A DNA stretch of 11,903 nt from Bacteroidales bacterium. GTDB lineage: Bacteria; Bacteroidota; Bacteroidia; Bacteroidales; VadinHA17. The translations under genes and the position numbers were made by a program. The stretch spans positions 1-11,903 of the forward strand of contig JALOMK010000028.1 of the NCBI GenBank assembly GCA_025455505.1. The letters are read 5' to 3'. Positions 1-6,945 of the stretch are shown here, piece by piece. The notes below the pieces were generated by a model. The model made no database searches and was not told the origin of the DNA. It saw only the letters and a program-made list of their open reading frames with translations. Position 1 is the first letter of the stretch, and each line of letters starts with the position of its first letter.

Positions 1-1602
1 AGCCGGTTGAGGAAAGAGGCCTCTTATGTAAAGGTTGCCGGCAGGACAATACAGACGCTTGTATCGATGCCAGTCGGAGAGCTATACAAGGACCTTCTGA
101 ACATTGAACTTACTGAAACCGATGCAAAAATTGCAGACAGGCTGTTAAAGGAGATAATCCAGAGGCTGAGGTTTCTTGTTGAAGTGGGCCTGCCCTACCT
201 TACACTCGACAGGCTTTCGTCGACTCTGTCGGGAGGCGAGTCGCAGAGGATAAACCTTGCAACATCGCTCGGCAGCAACCTTGTCGGCTCGATGTACATA
301 CTCGATGAGCCTAGCATAGGCCTCCATCCGCGCGACACTAATCTTCTTATCAATGTTCTGAAGGACCTGCGTGACCTTGGCAACACGGTTCTTGTTGTTG
401 AGCATGAGGAAGAGATAATGAGAGCTGCCGACCATATAATTGATATGGGCCCTGAGGCAGGGCGGCTTGGCGGCGAGGTTGTATACCAGGGGAGCCTCGA
501 GCTGTCCGAGGCAAACAAATCGCTTACAGCCGATTACCTGAGCGGCAGGAAAAAGGTTGCGGTACCTGCTGCAAGAAGAAAGTGGCACAGCTACATAGAG
601 GTCAGGGGCGCCAGGGAAAACAACCTTAAGAACATAGATGTGAGGTTCCCTCTTCATACGATTACCTCTGTAACCGGGGTGAGCGGATCGGGCAAGTCGA
701 CTCTTGTGTGCGACATACTTTTCAGGGCTCTGTCGAACAGGGTAACGGGAAGCGGCCAGAAGCCCGGCCAGTATCGCGAGCTTGCCGGCGATATTGAATC
801 ACTCACCGGCATTGAGCTCGTTGATCAGAACCCGATTGGAAAATCGAGCAGATCGAACCCTGTTACCTACCTTAAGGCCTATGATGAGATAAGAAAACTT
901 TTCTCGGAGCAGCAGGCGTCAGTTCAGAACAACTTCAAGGCCTCGCATTTCTCATTCAACATAGAAGGAGGCCGTTGCGAAGAGTGCCAGGGAGAAGGCA
1001 TCATAAGGGTTGAGATGCAGTTCATGGCCGACGTGGAGCTTACATGCGAGGCCTGCAAGGGCATGCGTTTCCGCAGGGACATCCTTGATGTGAGGTACCA
1101 TGGCAGGAATATTTATGACATGCTCGAGATGACAATCGACGATGCGATTGATTTTTTCGCTGCACAGGGAGGCAAATCGGAGAGGAGGATTATTGACAAG
1201 CTCAAACCTCTTTCAGACGTGGGCCTTGGCTATATTAAAATGGGTCAGTCATCGAGTACGCTCTCGGGAGGCGAAAGCCAGAGGGTGAAGCTTGCATATT
1301 TCCTGAGCCAGGAGAGAGGCAGCGGCCACATACTCTTCATCTTCGACGAACCAACAACGGGCTTGCACTTCCACGATATTAACAAACTTCTCAAGTCTGT
1401 AAATGCCCTCGTCGAGCATGGCCACTCAGTTGTTCTGATCGAACATAACCAGGAAGTGATAAAATGCTCTGACTGGGTAATAGACCTTGGCCCCGAAGGC
1501 GGTGCCGGGGGAGGAAATGTAGTATATGCAGGAAAACCTGAAGATCTCGCAGCCTCAGACTCTTCCTACACGGGAAGGTACCTGGCTCCCAAACTGAAAT
1601 AA
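1..1602 (+). CDS. uvrA: UvrA, excinuclease ABC subunit A (C-terminal part, 5' cut by window edge)
   Basis: UvrA is the damage-recognition ATPase of UvrABC nucleotide excision repair in the cytoplasm. It dimerises, loads UvrB on damaged DNA and leaves. About 530 residues are visible against a usual length of roughly 940, so the N-terminal ATPase half is outside the window. The frame is open to base 1, and the TTG at 7 is only an internal Leu codon. Counting from that codon, the end of ATPase I shows LSGGESQ (74-80) and Walker B LDEP (99-102). ATPase II shows Walker A GVSGSGKST (224-232), a C-x2-C...C-x2-C zinc module (Cys 324, 327, 347, 350), LSGGESQ (419-425) and FDEP (446-449). The C-terminus ends normally with a LAPKLK tail. 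The gene converges on the next one with a 6-bp gap. Bacteroidota often carry two UvrA paralogues, and which one this is cannot be told here. Confidence 0.97.
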   Translation, partial: SRLRKEASYVKVAGRTIQTLVSMPVGELYKDLLNIELTETDAKIADRLLKEIIQRLRFLVEVGLPYLTLDRLSSTLSGGESQRINLATSLGSNLVGSMYILDEPSIGLHPRDTNLLINVLKDLRDLGNTVLVVEHEEEIMRAADHIIDMGPEAGRLGGEVVYQGSLELSEANKSLTADYLSGRKKVAVPAARRKWHSYIEVRGARENNLKNIDVRFPLHTITSVTGVSGSGKSTLVCDILFRALSNRVTGSGQKPGQYRELAGDIESLTGIELVDQNPIGKSSRSNPVTYLKAYDEIRKLFSEQQASVQNNFKASHFSFNIEGGRCEECQGEGIIRVEMQFMADVELTCEACKGMRFRRDILDVRYHGRNIYDMLEMTIDDAIDFFAAQGGKSERRIIDKLKPLSDVGLGYIKMGQSSSTLSGGESQRVKLAYFLSQERGSGHILFIFDEPTTGLHFHDINKLLKSVNALVEHGHSVVLIEHNQEVIKCSDWVIDLGPEGGAGGGNVVYAGKPEDLAASDSSYTGRYLAPKLK

Positions 1603-1608
1603 ACTTCC

Positions 1609-2052
1609 TTAATTTTTAAGTTTGAATCCGAACATTATCGAAACGCAACCGCTGGCCGGCGTTTCGCCTGATTTGCTTTTCTCCGGAACCTTCACAACAA
1701 GTTTAAGCTGCTGGCTCGACTGAAGCTCGAAGTCCCAGGTCTTGGCATAATTTGCATCCTTGTTCGAGTATATCACGTTCCTGCTGGCATCCAGGACCTT
1801 GAACTCAATGTTCGACAGGTTTTCCTCACCCACAATTGCCACCCTGTACTTCATATCGGAATAAAAGGTCTTGTAAAGCTCAGCCTCCTCCCCTTCCACA
1901 AGCACTGCTGCATGGTAATTACCGTCGTGGACATAAACTCCGAGTTCCGGAATGCAAACCTTTTTCGCGAACGATTTGCACTGCCCGTACATATCTGTGA
2001 CTCCTGCAGCGAGGAGAAGTGCAATTACCGGGAATAAAACTTTTAGTCTCAT
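1609..2052 (-). CDS. Small secreted protein of unknown function, conserved in Bacteroidota
   Basis: This is a 147-residue protein with a clear N-terminal export signal: MRLK, a hydrophobic core to about residue 17, then a likely signal peptidase I cleavage near YGQ (22-24). The mature part would be about 120 residues and mostly beta-strand in character. It has Cys 25, 33 and 136, a DGNYHAA / EGEEAEL stretch (43-59) and a GCVSIMFGFK end (135-144). I recall similar short proteins as conserved hypotheticals in Bacteroidota, but I know of no function. The Cys pair near the mature N-terminus plus one near the C-terminus suggests a possible disulfide. It starts 7 bp after the stop of the lipoprotein gene, so the two are probably co-transcribed and may act together in the envelope. 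The ATG is preceded by AT-rich sequence with no Shine-Dalgarno motif. Confidence 0.8.
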   Translation of the reverse strand: MRLKVLFPVIALLLAAGVTDMYGQCKSFAKKVCIPELGVYVHDGNYHAAVLVEGEEAELYKTFYSDMKYRVAIVGEENLSNIEFKVLDASRNVIYSNKDANYAKTWDFELQSSQQLKLVVKVPEKSKSGETPASGCVSIMFGFKLKN

Positions 2053-2059
2053 GGTTCGG

Positions 2060-2980
2060 TTATTTTACAAAAGTACCTCTTATTTCAGCAACTGTTTTGG
2101 CAAGCTCCGCGAAGACTTCAGGTGTGAGATTCGATTTGACCTCCGACTTCAGGTAAGTTGTATTTGTTGTCTCGACATATTCGGGACGTATGGGAGAGGT
2201 TGTAAGATTTATCTTATCGAACACAGCTTTCAGTTTCTGAACCTGGATAATAAGCTCGTCAATGGCAGGGTTGCCCTTATTTTCGTCAAGGAGGTTGAGA
2301 AGTATGTCAATTGAAAGTTTCTGGTCGATTATCCTTCCCACTAGCTTGTTACCGTTAAAATCCTTCATGTCAACAAGCTGGGTTGCAATATAAAGACCCT
2401 CGAACCATCCTCCTACGAGAACCATTGCGGCAACCGCCGGCTGGCCGTTGTCGACAAGGTCGGAGCTTGAGTTCATGAAAGTCTCACTCACAATCTCCAT
2501 TATTACTTCGGTGTTGTTTATGTTCTGTTCAAGCCTGTCGATTGTTGCCTGGTCAATTGCCCTTAGTATCCCCAGACCCTCAGCCATCTTCTTTGAAGCA
2601 TTCATGTAATCGATAATGAGCTGTGTCTGCTCATACAGACTTGTGAAGCTCAGGTCGCAGGTATAAACACCCAGGTTGAGAGCCATGCTTCTGCTTGTTG
2701 CATAAGAGTCGGCATTCCCGAGGGGGTTTAGCAGGGTCTGGTTGAACTTTGCACCTGTTGACTTGATAAGCATTGCAGACTCCAGCGGAGAAGGAATTGC
2801 CTGGAAGATCTGCTTGGCCTTATTAATATCATCTACTAATTCGGTGTTGTCCTTGGACACGTCAACATTAAGATCGTTCACGGGCTCCGTTGTGCTGCAT
2901 GATTTACAGCCGTTAAACAGCAAAGTGATCATCAGAACCACAAGCAACAGCCCTGAAGCAATTCCATATTTCCTATTCAT
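2060..2980 (-). CDS. Predicted lipoprotein of unknown function
   Basis: This is a 306-residue protein with a type II (lipoprotein) signal: MNRK, a hydrophobic run (about 8-21) and a lipobox LFNGC with Cys 25 as the lipidated residue. The residues after Cys25 (KSCSTTE) lack the acidic run of the Bacteroidota surface-export signal, so I infer a periplasm-facing location; this is weak. The remainder looks largely helical and has no transmembrane segment. Notable segments are NPLGNADSYATSRSMALNLG (96-115, approx.) followed by VYTCDLSF, and GGWFEGLYIATQLV in the middle. I recognise it only as a Bacteroidota conserved hypothetical family and cannot assign a role. It is the first gene of a two-gene unit with the small secreted protein downstream. 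A TACGTTTG -7 box lies about 20 bp upstream of the ATG. Confidence 0.83.
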   Translation of the reverse strand: MNRKYGIASGLLLVVLMITLLFNGCKSCSTTEPVNDLNVDVSKDNTELVDDINKAKQIFQAIPSPLESAMLIKSTGAKFNQTLLNPLGNADSYATSRSMALNLGVYTCDLSFTSLYEQTQLIIDYMNASKKMAEGLGILRAIDQATIDRLEQNINNTEVIMEIVSETFMNSSSDLVDNGQPAVAAMVLVGGWFEGLYIATQLVDMKDFNGNKLVGRIIDQKLSIDILLNLLDENKGNPAIDELIIQVQKLKAVFDKINLTTSPIRPEYVETTNTTYLKSEVKSNLTPEVFAELAKTVAEIRGTFVK

Positions 2981-2999
2981 CGTGAGATTGTTTAAGTGT

Positions 3000-3007
3000 C
3001 AAACGTA
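3000..3007 (-). promoter_or_regulatory. Putative promoter -7 box (TACGTTTG) for the lipoprotein gene
   Basis: Read on the minus strand, TACGTTTG matches the Bacteroidota -7 consensus TAnnTTTG at every fixed base. It lies 19 bp before the ATG of the lipoprotein gene, which would give a short leader of about 10-15 nt. No TTTG -33 element is visible at the expected spacing, so this rests on the -7 box alone. Confidence 0.4.
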
Positions 3008-3031
3008 AATCCCGCCTAAATTAGTATATAT

Positions 3032-3049
3032 TTTTTGATTTTTCAAAAA
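3032..3049 (-). terminator. AT-only hairpin after the DHODH-like gene, possible weak terminator
   Basis: Arms TTTTTGA (3032-3038) and TCAAAAA (3043-3049) are a perfect 7-bp inverted repeat with a 4-nt loop. It begins 18 bp after the stop of the five-gene run and is followed on the minus strand by AT-rich sequence. The stem has only one G-C pair, so its strength as an intrinsic terminator is doubtful. Its position between two transcription units is the main support. Confidence 0.3.
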
Positions 3050-3067
3050 GCAAGCAATAATCACCTT

Positions 3068-4045
3068 TCAGTCAGCCGATGAGAAATACTTCATAAACTG
3101 GGTCCTCTCGTACATTTCAGGCTTCGTTATGTTGCGCCAGTTCAGGCTGCCGCGGAATTCTGCAATACTGCCATAGCCCTTTGAGCTCATCCACGCCTCT
3201 ATCTCGTCATTCATAGTCTTTATGTATGAGATCCCCTTTTCATAAAGCACCGAGCAGGCCTGGACGCTTGCAGCCCCCGCCAGGAGATATCTTATCGCAT
3301 CAGTCCCGCTGTGAACCCCGGTTGTTGCACTGATGTCAATTGCAATATCCTGGGCGCTTGCCATTGCAACCCAGCGCAGCACGTACCTTCTTTCTGATGC
3401 ATCCGAAAAAATCCCTGCAGGCACTATTTCACCGCGTTCCGTGTCGATATCCGGTTCGAAAAACCTGTTGAACATTACGACGCCTTTCACCCCTCTCATG
3501 TAAAACTGGTCAATCATGTAAAGGATGTTCGAGAACCTGAAACCTATCTTTATCGATATGGGAATTTTAATGGTTCCGGCAAGATTTTCAATTATCTCGA
3601 AGTACATCTTCTCAGAATCGGCGCCAGACTGCTTCCGGCTGTGAGGCAGGAAGAAGAGGTTTATTTCTATGGCGTCGGCACCGGCTCCCTCTATGCTCCT
3701 CGCAAAATCTGTCCAGCCCCTTGAAGAGTAGCAGTTGATGCTTGCAATCACAGGAATCTTCAGTTTGCTCTTTGCGTCCCTAATAAGCTGAAGGTATTCC
3801 GAAACCGCATTCTTCTCTATATAATATGCCATATAGTCGTCGGCTTCGGGATATGACGATCCCTGCGGAGCCGCGCTTATCTCATGGTGTATCTGCTCTT
3901 CGAACAGTGATTTCAGAACTGCAGCTCCCGCTCCCGCCTTCTCGGCTTCCTGCAGCCCCTCAAGCGATGCAGTCAGCCTGCTGCTGCTTACAATAAGGGG
4001 ACTATTAATTTTAAGCCCGAGGTAACTTGTTTCAAGTTTATTCAT
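3068..4045 (-). CDS. Dihydroorotate dehydrogenase-like flavoprotein (PRK07565-type), substrate unknown
   Basis: This 325-residue predicted FMN-dependent TIM-barrel protein is related to class 1 dihydroorotate dehydrogenase (PyrD). The family is usually annotated as 'dihydroorotate dehydrogenase-like protein'. Seen from the ATG: MNKLETSYLGL start, VLKSLFEEQI (43-52) with the Lys expected near FMN, IPVIASIN (97-104), GADAIEINL (122-130), IPISIKIG (161-168) with a second conserved Lys, MFNRFFEPDID (191-201) and a phosphate-binding-like TTGVHSG (241-247). The loop that carries the catalytic Cys/Ser in true DHODH (NxSCPN) reads INLFFLP here, so dihydroorotate oxidation is unlikely by that mechanism. 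Pyrimidine genes are absent nearby. I chose ATG 4045 over a TTG two codons upstream because it fits the family N-terminus. It is the last gene of the serC run, 20 bp after the yggS stop. The family call is strong; the true substrate is unknown. Confidence 0.88.
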   Translation of the reverse strand: MNKLETSYLGLKINSPLIVSSSRLTASLEGLQEAEKAGAGAAVLKSLFEEQIHHEISAAPQGSSYPEADDYMAYYIEKNAVSEYLQLIRDAKSKLKIPVIASINCYSSRGWTDFARSIEGAGADAIEINLFFLPHSRKQSGADSEKMYFEIIENLAGTIKIPISIKIGFRFSNILYMIDQFYMRGVKGVVMFNRFFEPDIDTERGEIVPAGIFSDASERRYVLRWVAMASAQDIAIDISATTGVHSGTDAIRYLLAGAASVQACSVLYEKGISYIKTMNDEIEAWMSSKGYGSIAEFRGSLNWRNITKPEMYERTQFMKYFSSAD

Positions 4046-4065
4046 ATACAATTATTTTGAATTTA

Positions 4066-4737
4066 CTACTTGTTTCTCTCTCCGAATATTCCTGTCCCTA
4101 TCCTGACCATGCTGCTTCCTTCTTCAATTGCAATATTATACTCGCCCGACATCCCCGCTGAGATTACATTACAATCGGGATTCCCTTTCTGGTACCTGGT
4201 CCGTATTTCACTGAAACATTCACGGAGGTACCTGAACTCTCCTCTTACGACAGCCTCATCGTCAGTGAAAGTAGCCATTCCCATTATGCCGTTAAGCTGA
4301 ATGTTATGCATTGATTCAATTTCTCCCGACTCCATCATGATTCGGACCTCATCCATTGAAAAGCCGAACTTGGTTTCTTCGCGGGCTATGTGAAGCTGAA
4401 GCAGGCAGCGTATGATGCGTGAATTCTTCAGTGCCTCGCCGTCAATTACACGAAGCAGCTTCAGCGAGTCAACAGAATGGATCATGAAAACGAAAGGGGC
4501 TGCATACTTTACTTTATTCGTCTGGAGATGGCCGATAAGGTGCCACCTGATTGTGTCGGGAAGGGCGGACCGCTTGTCACTGAGTTCCTGCACCCTGTTT
4601 TCACCGAAATCCTCCTGGCCGGCATTGTGTGCATCCAGTATCTCTGGCAGTGACCGGCCTTTTGAAACAGCAATGAGTGTCACATGCGCGGGCAGCTGAC
4701 TCTTTAAAGACAATATATTTCCGGCGATGTCGGACAT
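4066..4737 (-). CDS. yggS: YggS/PLPBP family pyridoxal-phosphate homeostasis protein
   Basis: This 223-residue cytoplasmic protein binds PLP without known catalysis and helps keep free PLP and amino-acid pools (notably branched-chain amino acids and 2-ketobutyrate) balanced. It is an alanine-racemase-N-terminal-like TIM barrel without the second racemase domain. Seen: the PLP lysine in IAVSKGR (Lys 26), the family motif FGENRVQEL (44-52), WHLIGHLQTNKVK (65-77), GIMGMATF, and the C-terminal phosphate-binding stretch SAGMSGEYNIAIEEGS with VRIGTGIFG. Length is typical (220-235). Its ATG overlaps the stop of the DUF1015 gene by one base (TGATG), which suggests translational coupling. Being in an operon with SerC, a PLP enzyme, fits a role in cofactor supply or buffering for serine synthesis. 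Confidence 0.95.
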   Translation of the reverse strand: MSDIAGNILSLKSQLPAHVTLIAVSKGRSLPEILDAHNAGQEDFGENRVQELSDKRSALPDTIRWHLIGHLQTNKVKYAAPFVFMIHSVDSLKLLRVIDGEALKNSRIIRCLLQLHIAREETKFGFSMDEVRIMMESGEIESMHNIQLNGIMGMATFTDDEAVVRGEFRYLRECFSEIRTRYQKGNPDCNVISAGMSGEYNIAIEEGSSMVRIGTGIFGERNK

Positions 4738-5987
4738 CAGCTGAGCTTGTGTATAACGAGCCCGCTTCGCAGTTTTGGCTCGAACCAGGTTGTCTTGGGA
4801 GGCATAATGTTCCCGGAGTCGGCAATATTTATAAGCTGGTCCATCGACACCGGGTAAAGTGCGAAGGCAACCTTCATGTCCCCCCTGTCAACCCGCTTTT
4901 TTAGTTCTCCGAGACCGCGTATCCCGCCAACAAAATCAATGCGCCGTGAGCGTCTCAGGTCTTGTATGTCGAGAATGGGTCCGAGCACAAGATCTGTAAG
5001 GATTGTCACATCGAGTATTCCAATCGGATCATTGTCGTTGTATGTGCCTTCCCTGGCAGCAAGACTGTACCAGAGCCCTTCGAGGTACATTGAAAAATTA
5101 TGAAGATGCCTTGGTCTGTAAGCCCTCTTTCCCTTTTCTTCAATGACAAAGCCTTTCTCAATCCTCCCCAGGAATTCTTTAGCTGTTAGCCCGTTAAGGT
5201 CCTTAATTGTCCGGTTGTAATCAATAATATTCAGCTGGCTTGCAGGGAAATGAACGGCAAGGAAGAAATTGTATTCCTCCGTTCCCTTGTGAGAGGGGTT
5301 GCTTTCGCGCTTTTCCTTTCCGACAAGGGCGGCAGCGGCAGTCCTGTGGTGCCCGTCGGCAACATAAGTGCAGGGCACCTTATCGCGGAATAGCCTTTCA
5401 AGCTGCCTGTTTGTTTCGCTCCTGCGCATCACCCAGAACCTGTGGCCGAATCCGTCTTCAGAAATAAAATCATATTCGGGAGTTTCTGATGATACGATAT
5501 AATCGACAATTGCATTTATTTCGGCAACATCGGGATATGCAAAGAACACAGGTTCAATATTTGCATCGTTGATCCTCACGTGAATCATCCTGTCCTGTTC
5601 CTTGTCGGGCCTTGTGAGTTCATGCTTCTTAATGACTCCGCAGAGGTAATCGTCAACCGATGCGCAGCCAACGATTCCATACTGTGTCCTTCCCTTCATT
5701 GTCTGGGCATAGATGTAGAACATCGGCTTTTCATCCTGGACAAGCCAGCCTTTCTCCTGCCAGAGCCTGAAATTGCTTACAGACCGGTTATATACCTCAT
5801 CGGAATGAATATCGGTATCTGCCGGAAGGTCGATTTCCGACCTTGTGATATGAAGCAGCGAAACAGGCTTTCCCCTGGCCATCTTCCGGGCTTCTTCCGT
5901 ATTCATAACATCATAGGGAAGGCACGAGAGGTCCTTCGCGATTGACCCGGGGGGCCTGAGCCCCCTGAAGGGTTTTACAACTGCCAT
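4737..5987 (-). CDS. DUF1015 family protein in the serine operon
   Basis: This is a 416-residue soluble protein of the DUF1015 family (PF06245), whose biochemical role I do not know. Seen: the typical start MAVVKPFRGLRP, LPYDVMNTEEA (23-33), SLLHITRSEIDLP (43-55), KHELTRPDKEQDR (121-133), a strongly conserved ADGHHR (210-215, approx.), FVGG (352-355) and the C-terminal motif IMPPKTTWFEPKLRSGL (394-410). It has no signal peptide and no membrane segment. A longer reading from a TTG at 6050 would overlap the serA 3' end. The ATG at 5987 lies 16 bp after the serA stop and matches the family N-terminus, so it was chosen. The gene sits between serA and yggS, and the same serC-serA-DUF1015 order is, as far as I recall, common in Bacteroidota. 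The DGHHR motif resembles that of ParB/Srx-fold proteins such as the serine kinase SerK; a serine-related role is inference only. Confidence 0.92.
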   Translation of the reverse strand: MAVVKPFRGLRPPGSIAKDLSCLPYDVMNTEEARKMARGKPVSLLHITRSEIDLPADTDIHSDEVYNRSVSNFRLWQEKGWLVQDEKPMFYIYAQTMKGRTQYGIVGCASVDDYLCGVIKKHELTRPDKEQDRMIHVRINDANIEPVFFAYPDVAEINAIVDYIVSSETPEYDFISEDGFGHRFWVMRRSETNRQLERLFRDKVPCTYVADGHHRTAAAALVGKEKRESNPSHKGTEEYNFFLAVHFPASQLNIIDYNRTIKDLNGLTAKEFLGRIEKGFVIEEKGKRAYRPRHLHNFSMYLEGLWYSLAAREGTYNDNDPIGILDVTILTDLVLGPILDIQDLRRSRRIDFVGGIRGLGELKKRVDRGDMKVAFALYPVSMDQLINIADSGNIMPPKTTWFEPKLRSGLVIHKLS

Positions 5988-6003
5988 ATTCTGTATATTG
6001 TTT

Positions 6004-6924
6004 TTATTTGTTGACCCGGTATTTTTCGTTCCCGGTCTTAAAGAAATCAACTATCTGTTTTGCCGCAGCCACTCCTGCGTTTATGTTTGCCTCTTCCGTC
6101 TGGGCACCCATTTTTTTTGCAGTGATTATGAAGCGTCCCCTGTACTTTTCCTCCAGAATCTGCTTGCAGTCGGGTTCAACATCTGACAGATACGAGAAAT
6201 CCTTCCTCAGTTCAAACATCTTCAGGAGCCCGTCCTCGTCAATCACTTCCTTTCGGGCAGTGTTAACAAGAACGGCGCCTTCGGGCATGGCTGACAGGAG
6301 ATCGAAATTCACCGATTTCCTTGTTTTGTCATTCGCGGGAAGATGAAGAGAGATGTACTGGCAGGAGGAGTACAGTTCACGTTCAGTCGTACATGGTCTG
6401 ACACCGTTTTCGGCTATGTCGCCTGCTTTCAGGAAGGGATCGAAGGCTGAAACTTCCATTCCGAATCCTTTCGCGATCACTGCAACATATCTTCCTACAT
6501 TGCCGAAGGCATGGATTCCCATTGTCTTACCCCTGAGCTCAGTGCCCGACTTTCCGCTGAATCCGCCACGGGCGTTGTAGAGCATCATCGAAAAGGCCAG
6601 TTCGGCAACTGCATTTGAATTCTGCCCCGGTGTATTCATTGCAACCACATTATGCCTTGAGCAGGCCTCAAGGTCGAGGTTGTCGTAACCGGCACCTGCC
6701 CTTACAACTATCCTGAGCCCTGGAGCAGCATCGAGCAGTGAAGAAGTCACAAGGTCGCTTCTGACAATCAGCGCGTCGGCACCGGCGACAGCAGCATGCA
6801 GTTCTTCGGTTCCCTTATAGTTCTCGCAAAGTACGAGGGTATGACCCTCCGCCTCAGCCACTGCCCTGATCATTTCAATTGCAGCAGCTGCGAAAGGCTT
6901 TTCGGTAGCCACAAGTATCTTCAT
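6004..6924 (-). CDS. serA: Short-form D-3-phosphoglycerate dehydrogenase (Lys-for-His variant)
   Basis: SerA oxidises 3-phosphoglycerate to 3-phosphohydroxypyruvate with NAD, the first step of phosphorylated serine synthesis. At 306 residues it has only the substrate- and nucleotide-binding domains of the D-2-hydroxyacid dehydrogenase family. The C-terminal ACT domain that gives serine feedback in longer SerA is absent. Seen: VVRAGAGYDN (73-82), NAVAELAF (104-111), a Rossmann loop AFGNVG (139-144) whose first Gly is Ala, catalytic Arg 224 in NTARKEVID, and Glu 250 in SDVEPD. The usual catalytic His (TPHIGA) is replaced: the segment reads TAKKMGAQT (268-276), putting Lys 270 or 271 there. I recall the same Lys in other Bacteroidales enzymes and in Entamoeba SerA, so this is probably a working variant rather than decay. 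The neighbour serC (21 bp upstream) supports serA over another 2-hydroxyacid dehydrogenase. Confidence 0.9.
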   Translation of the reverse strand: MKILVATEKPFAAAAIEMIRAVAEAEGHTLVLCENYKGTEELHAAVAGADALIVRSDLVTSSLLDAAPGLRIVVRAGAGYDNLDLEACSRHNVVAMNTPGQNSNAVAELAFSMMLYNARGGFSGKSGTELRGKTMGIHAFGNVGRYVAVIAKGFGMEVSAFDPFLKAGDIAENGVRPCTTERELYSSCQYISLHLPANDKTRKSVNFDLLSAMPEGAVLVNTARKEVIDEDGLLKMFELRKDFSYLSDVEPDCKQILEEKYRGRFIITAKKMGAQTEEANINAGVAAAKQIVDFFKTGNEKYRVNK

Positions 6925-6945
6925 AGCCGTAAAAATTAATTACAA

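Noticed and set aside
145..657. Open frame of 170 codons on the minus strand inside uvrA
   Set aside because: It is antisense to clear UvrA motifs and encodes no recognisable domain; a shadow of the GC-biased third positions.
1601..1623. AAACTT / AAGTTT inverted repeat between uvrA and the convergent gene as a bidirectional terminator
   Set aside because: Six-base AT-rich arms with an 11-nt loop overlapping both gene ends are too weak to call from sequence alone.
1952..2314. Plus-strand open frame of 120 codons across the lipoprotein / secreted-protein junction
   Set aside because: It covers the signal peptide of one real gene and the 3' part of the other on the minus strand. Its product resembles no family.
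5580..5945. Plus-strand open frame of 121 codons inside the DUF1015 gene
   Set aside because: It is antisense to well-conserved DUF1015 segments, and there is no promoter or family match.
5988..6050. N-terminal extension of the DUF1015 gene from a TTG codon
   Set aside because: It would overlap the end of serA by 47 bp, and the extra residues do not fit the family, which starts at MAVVKPFRG.
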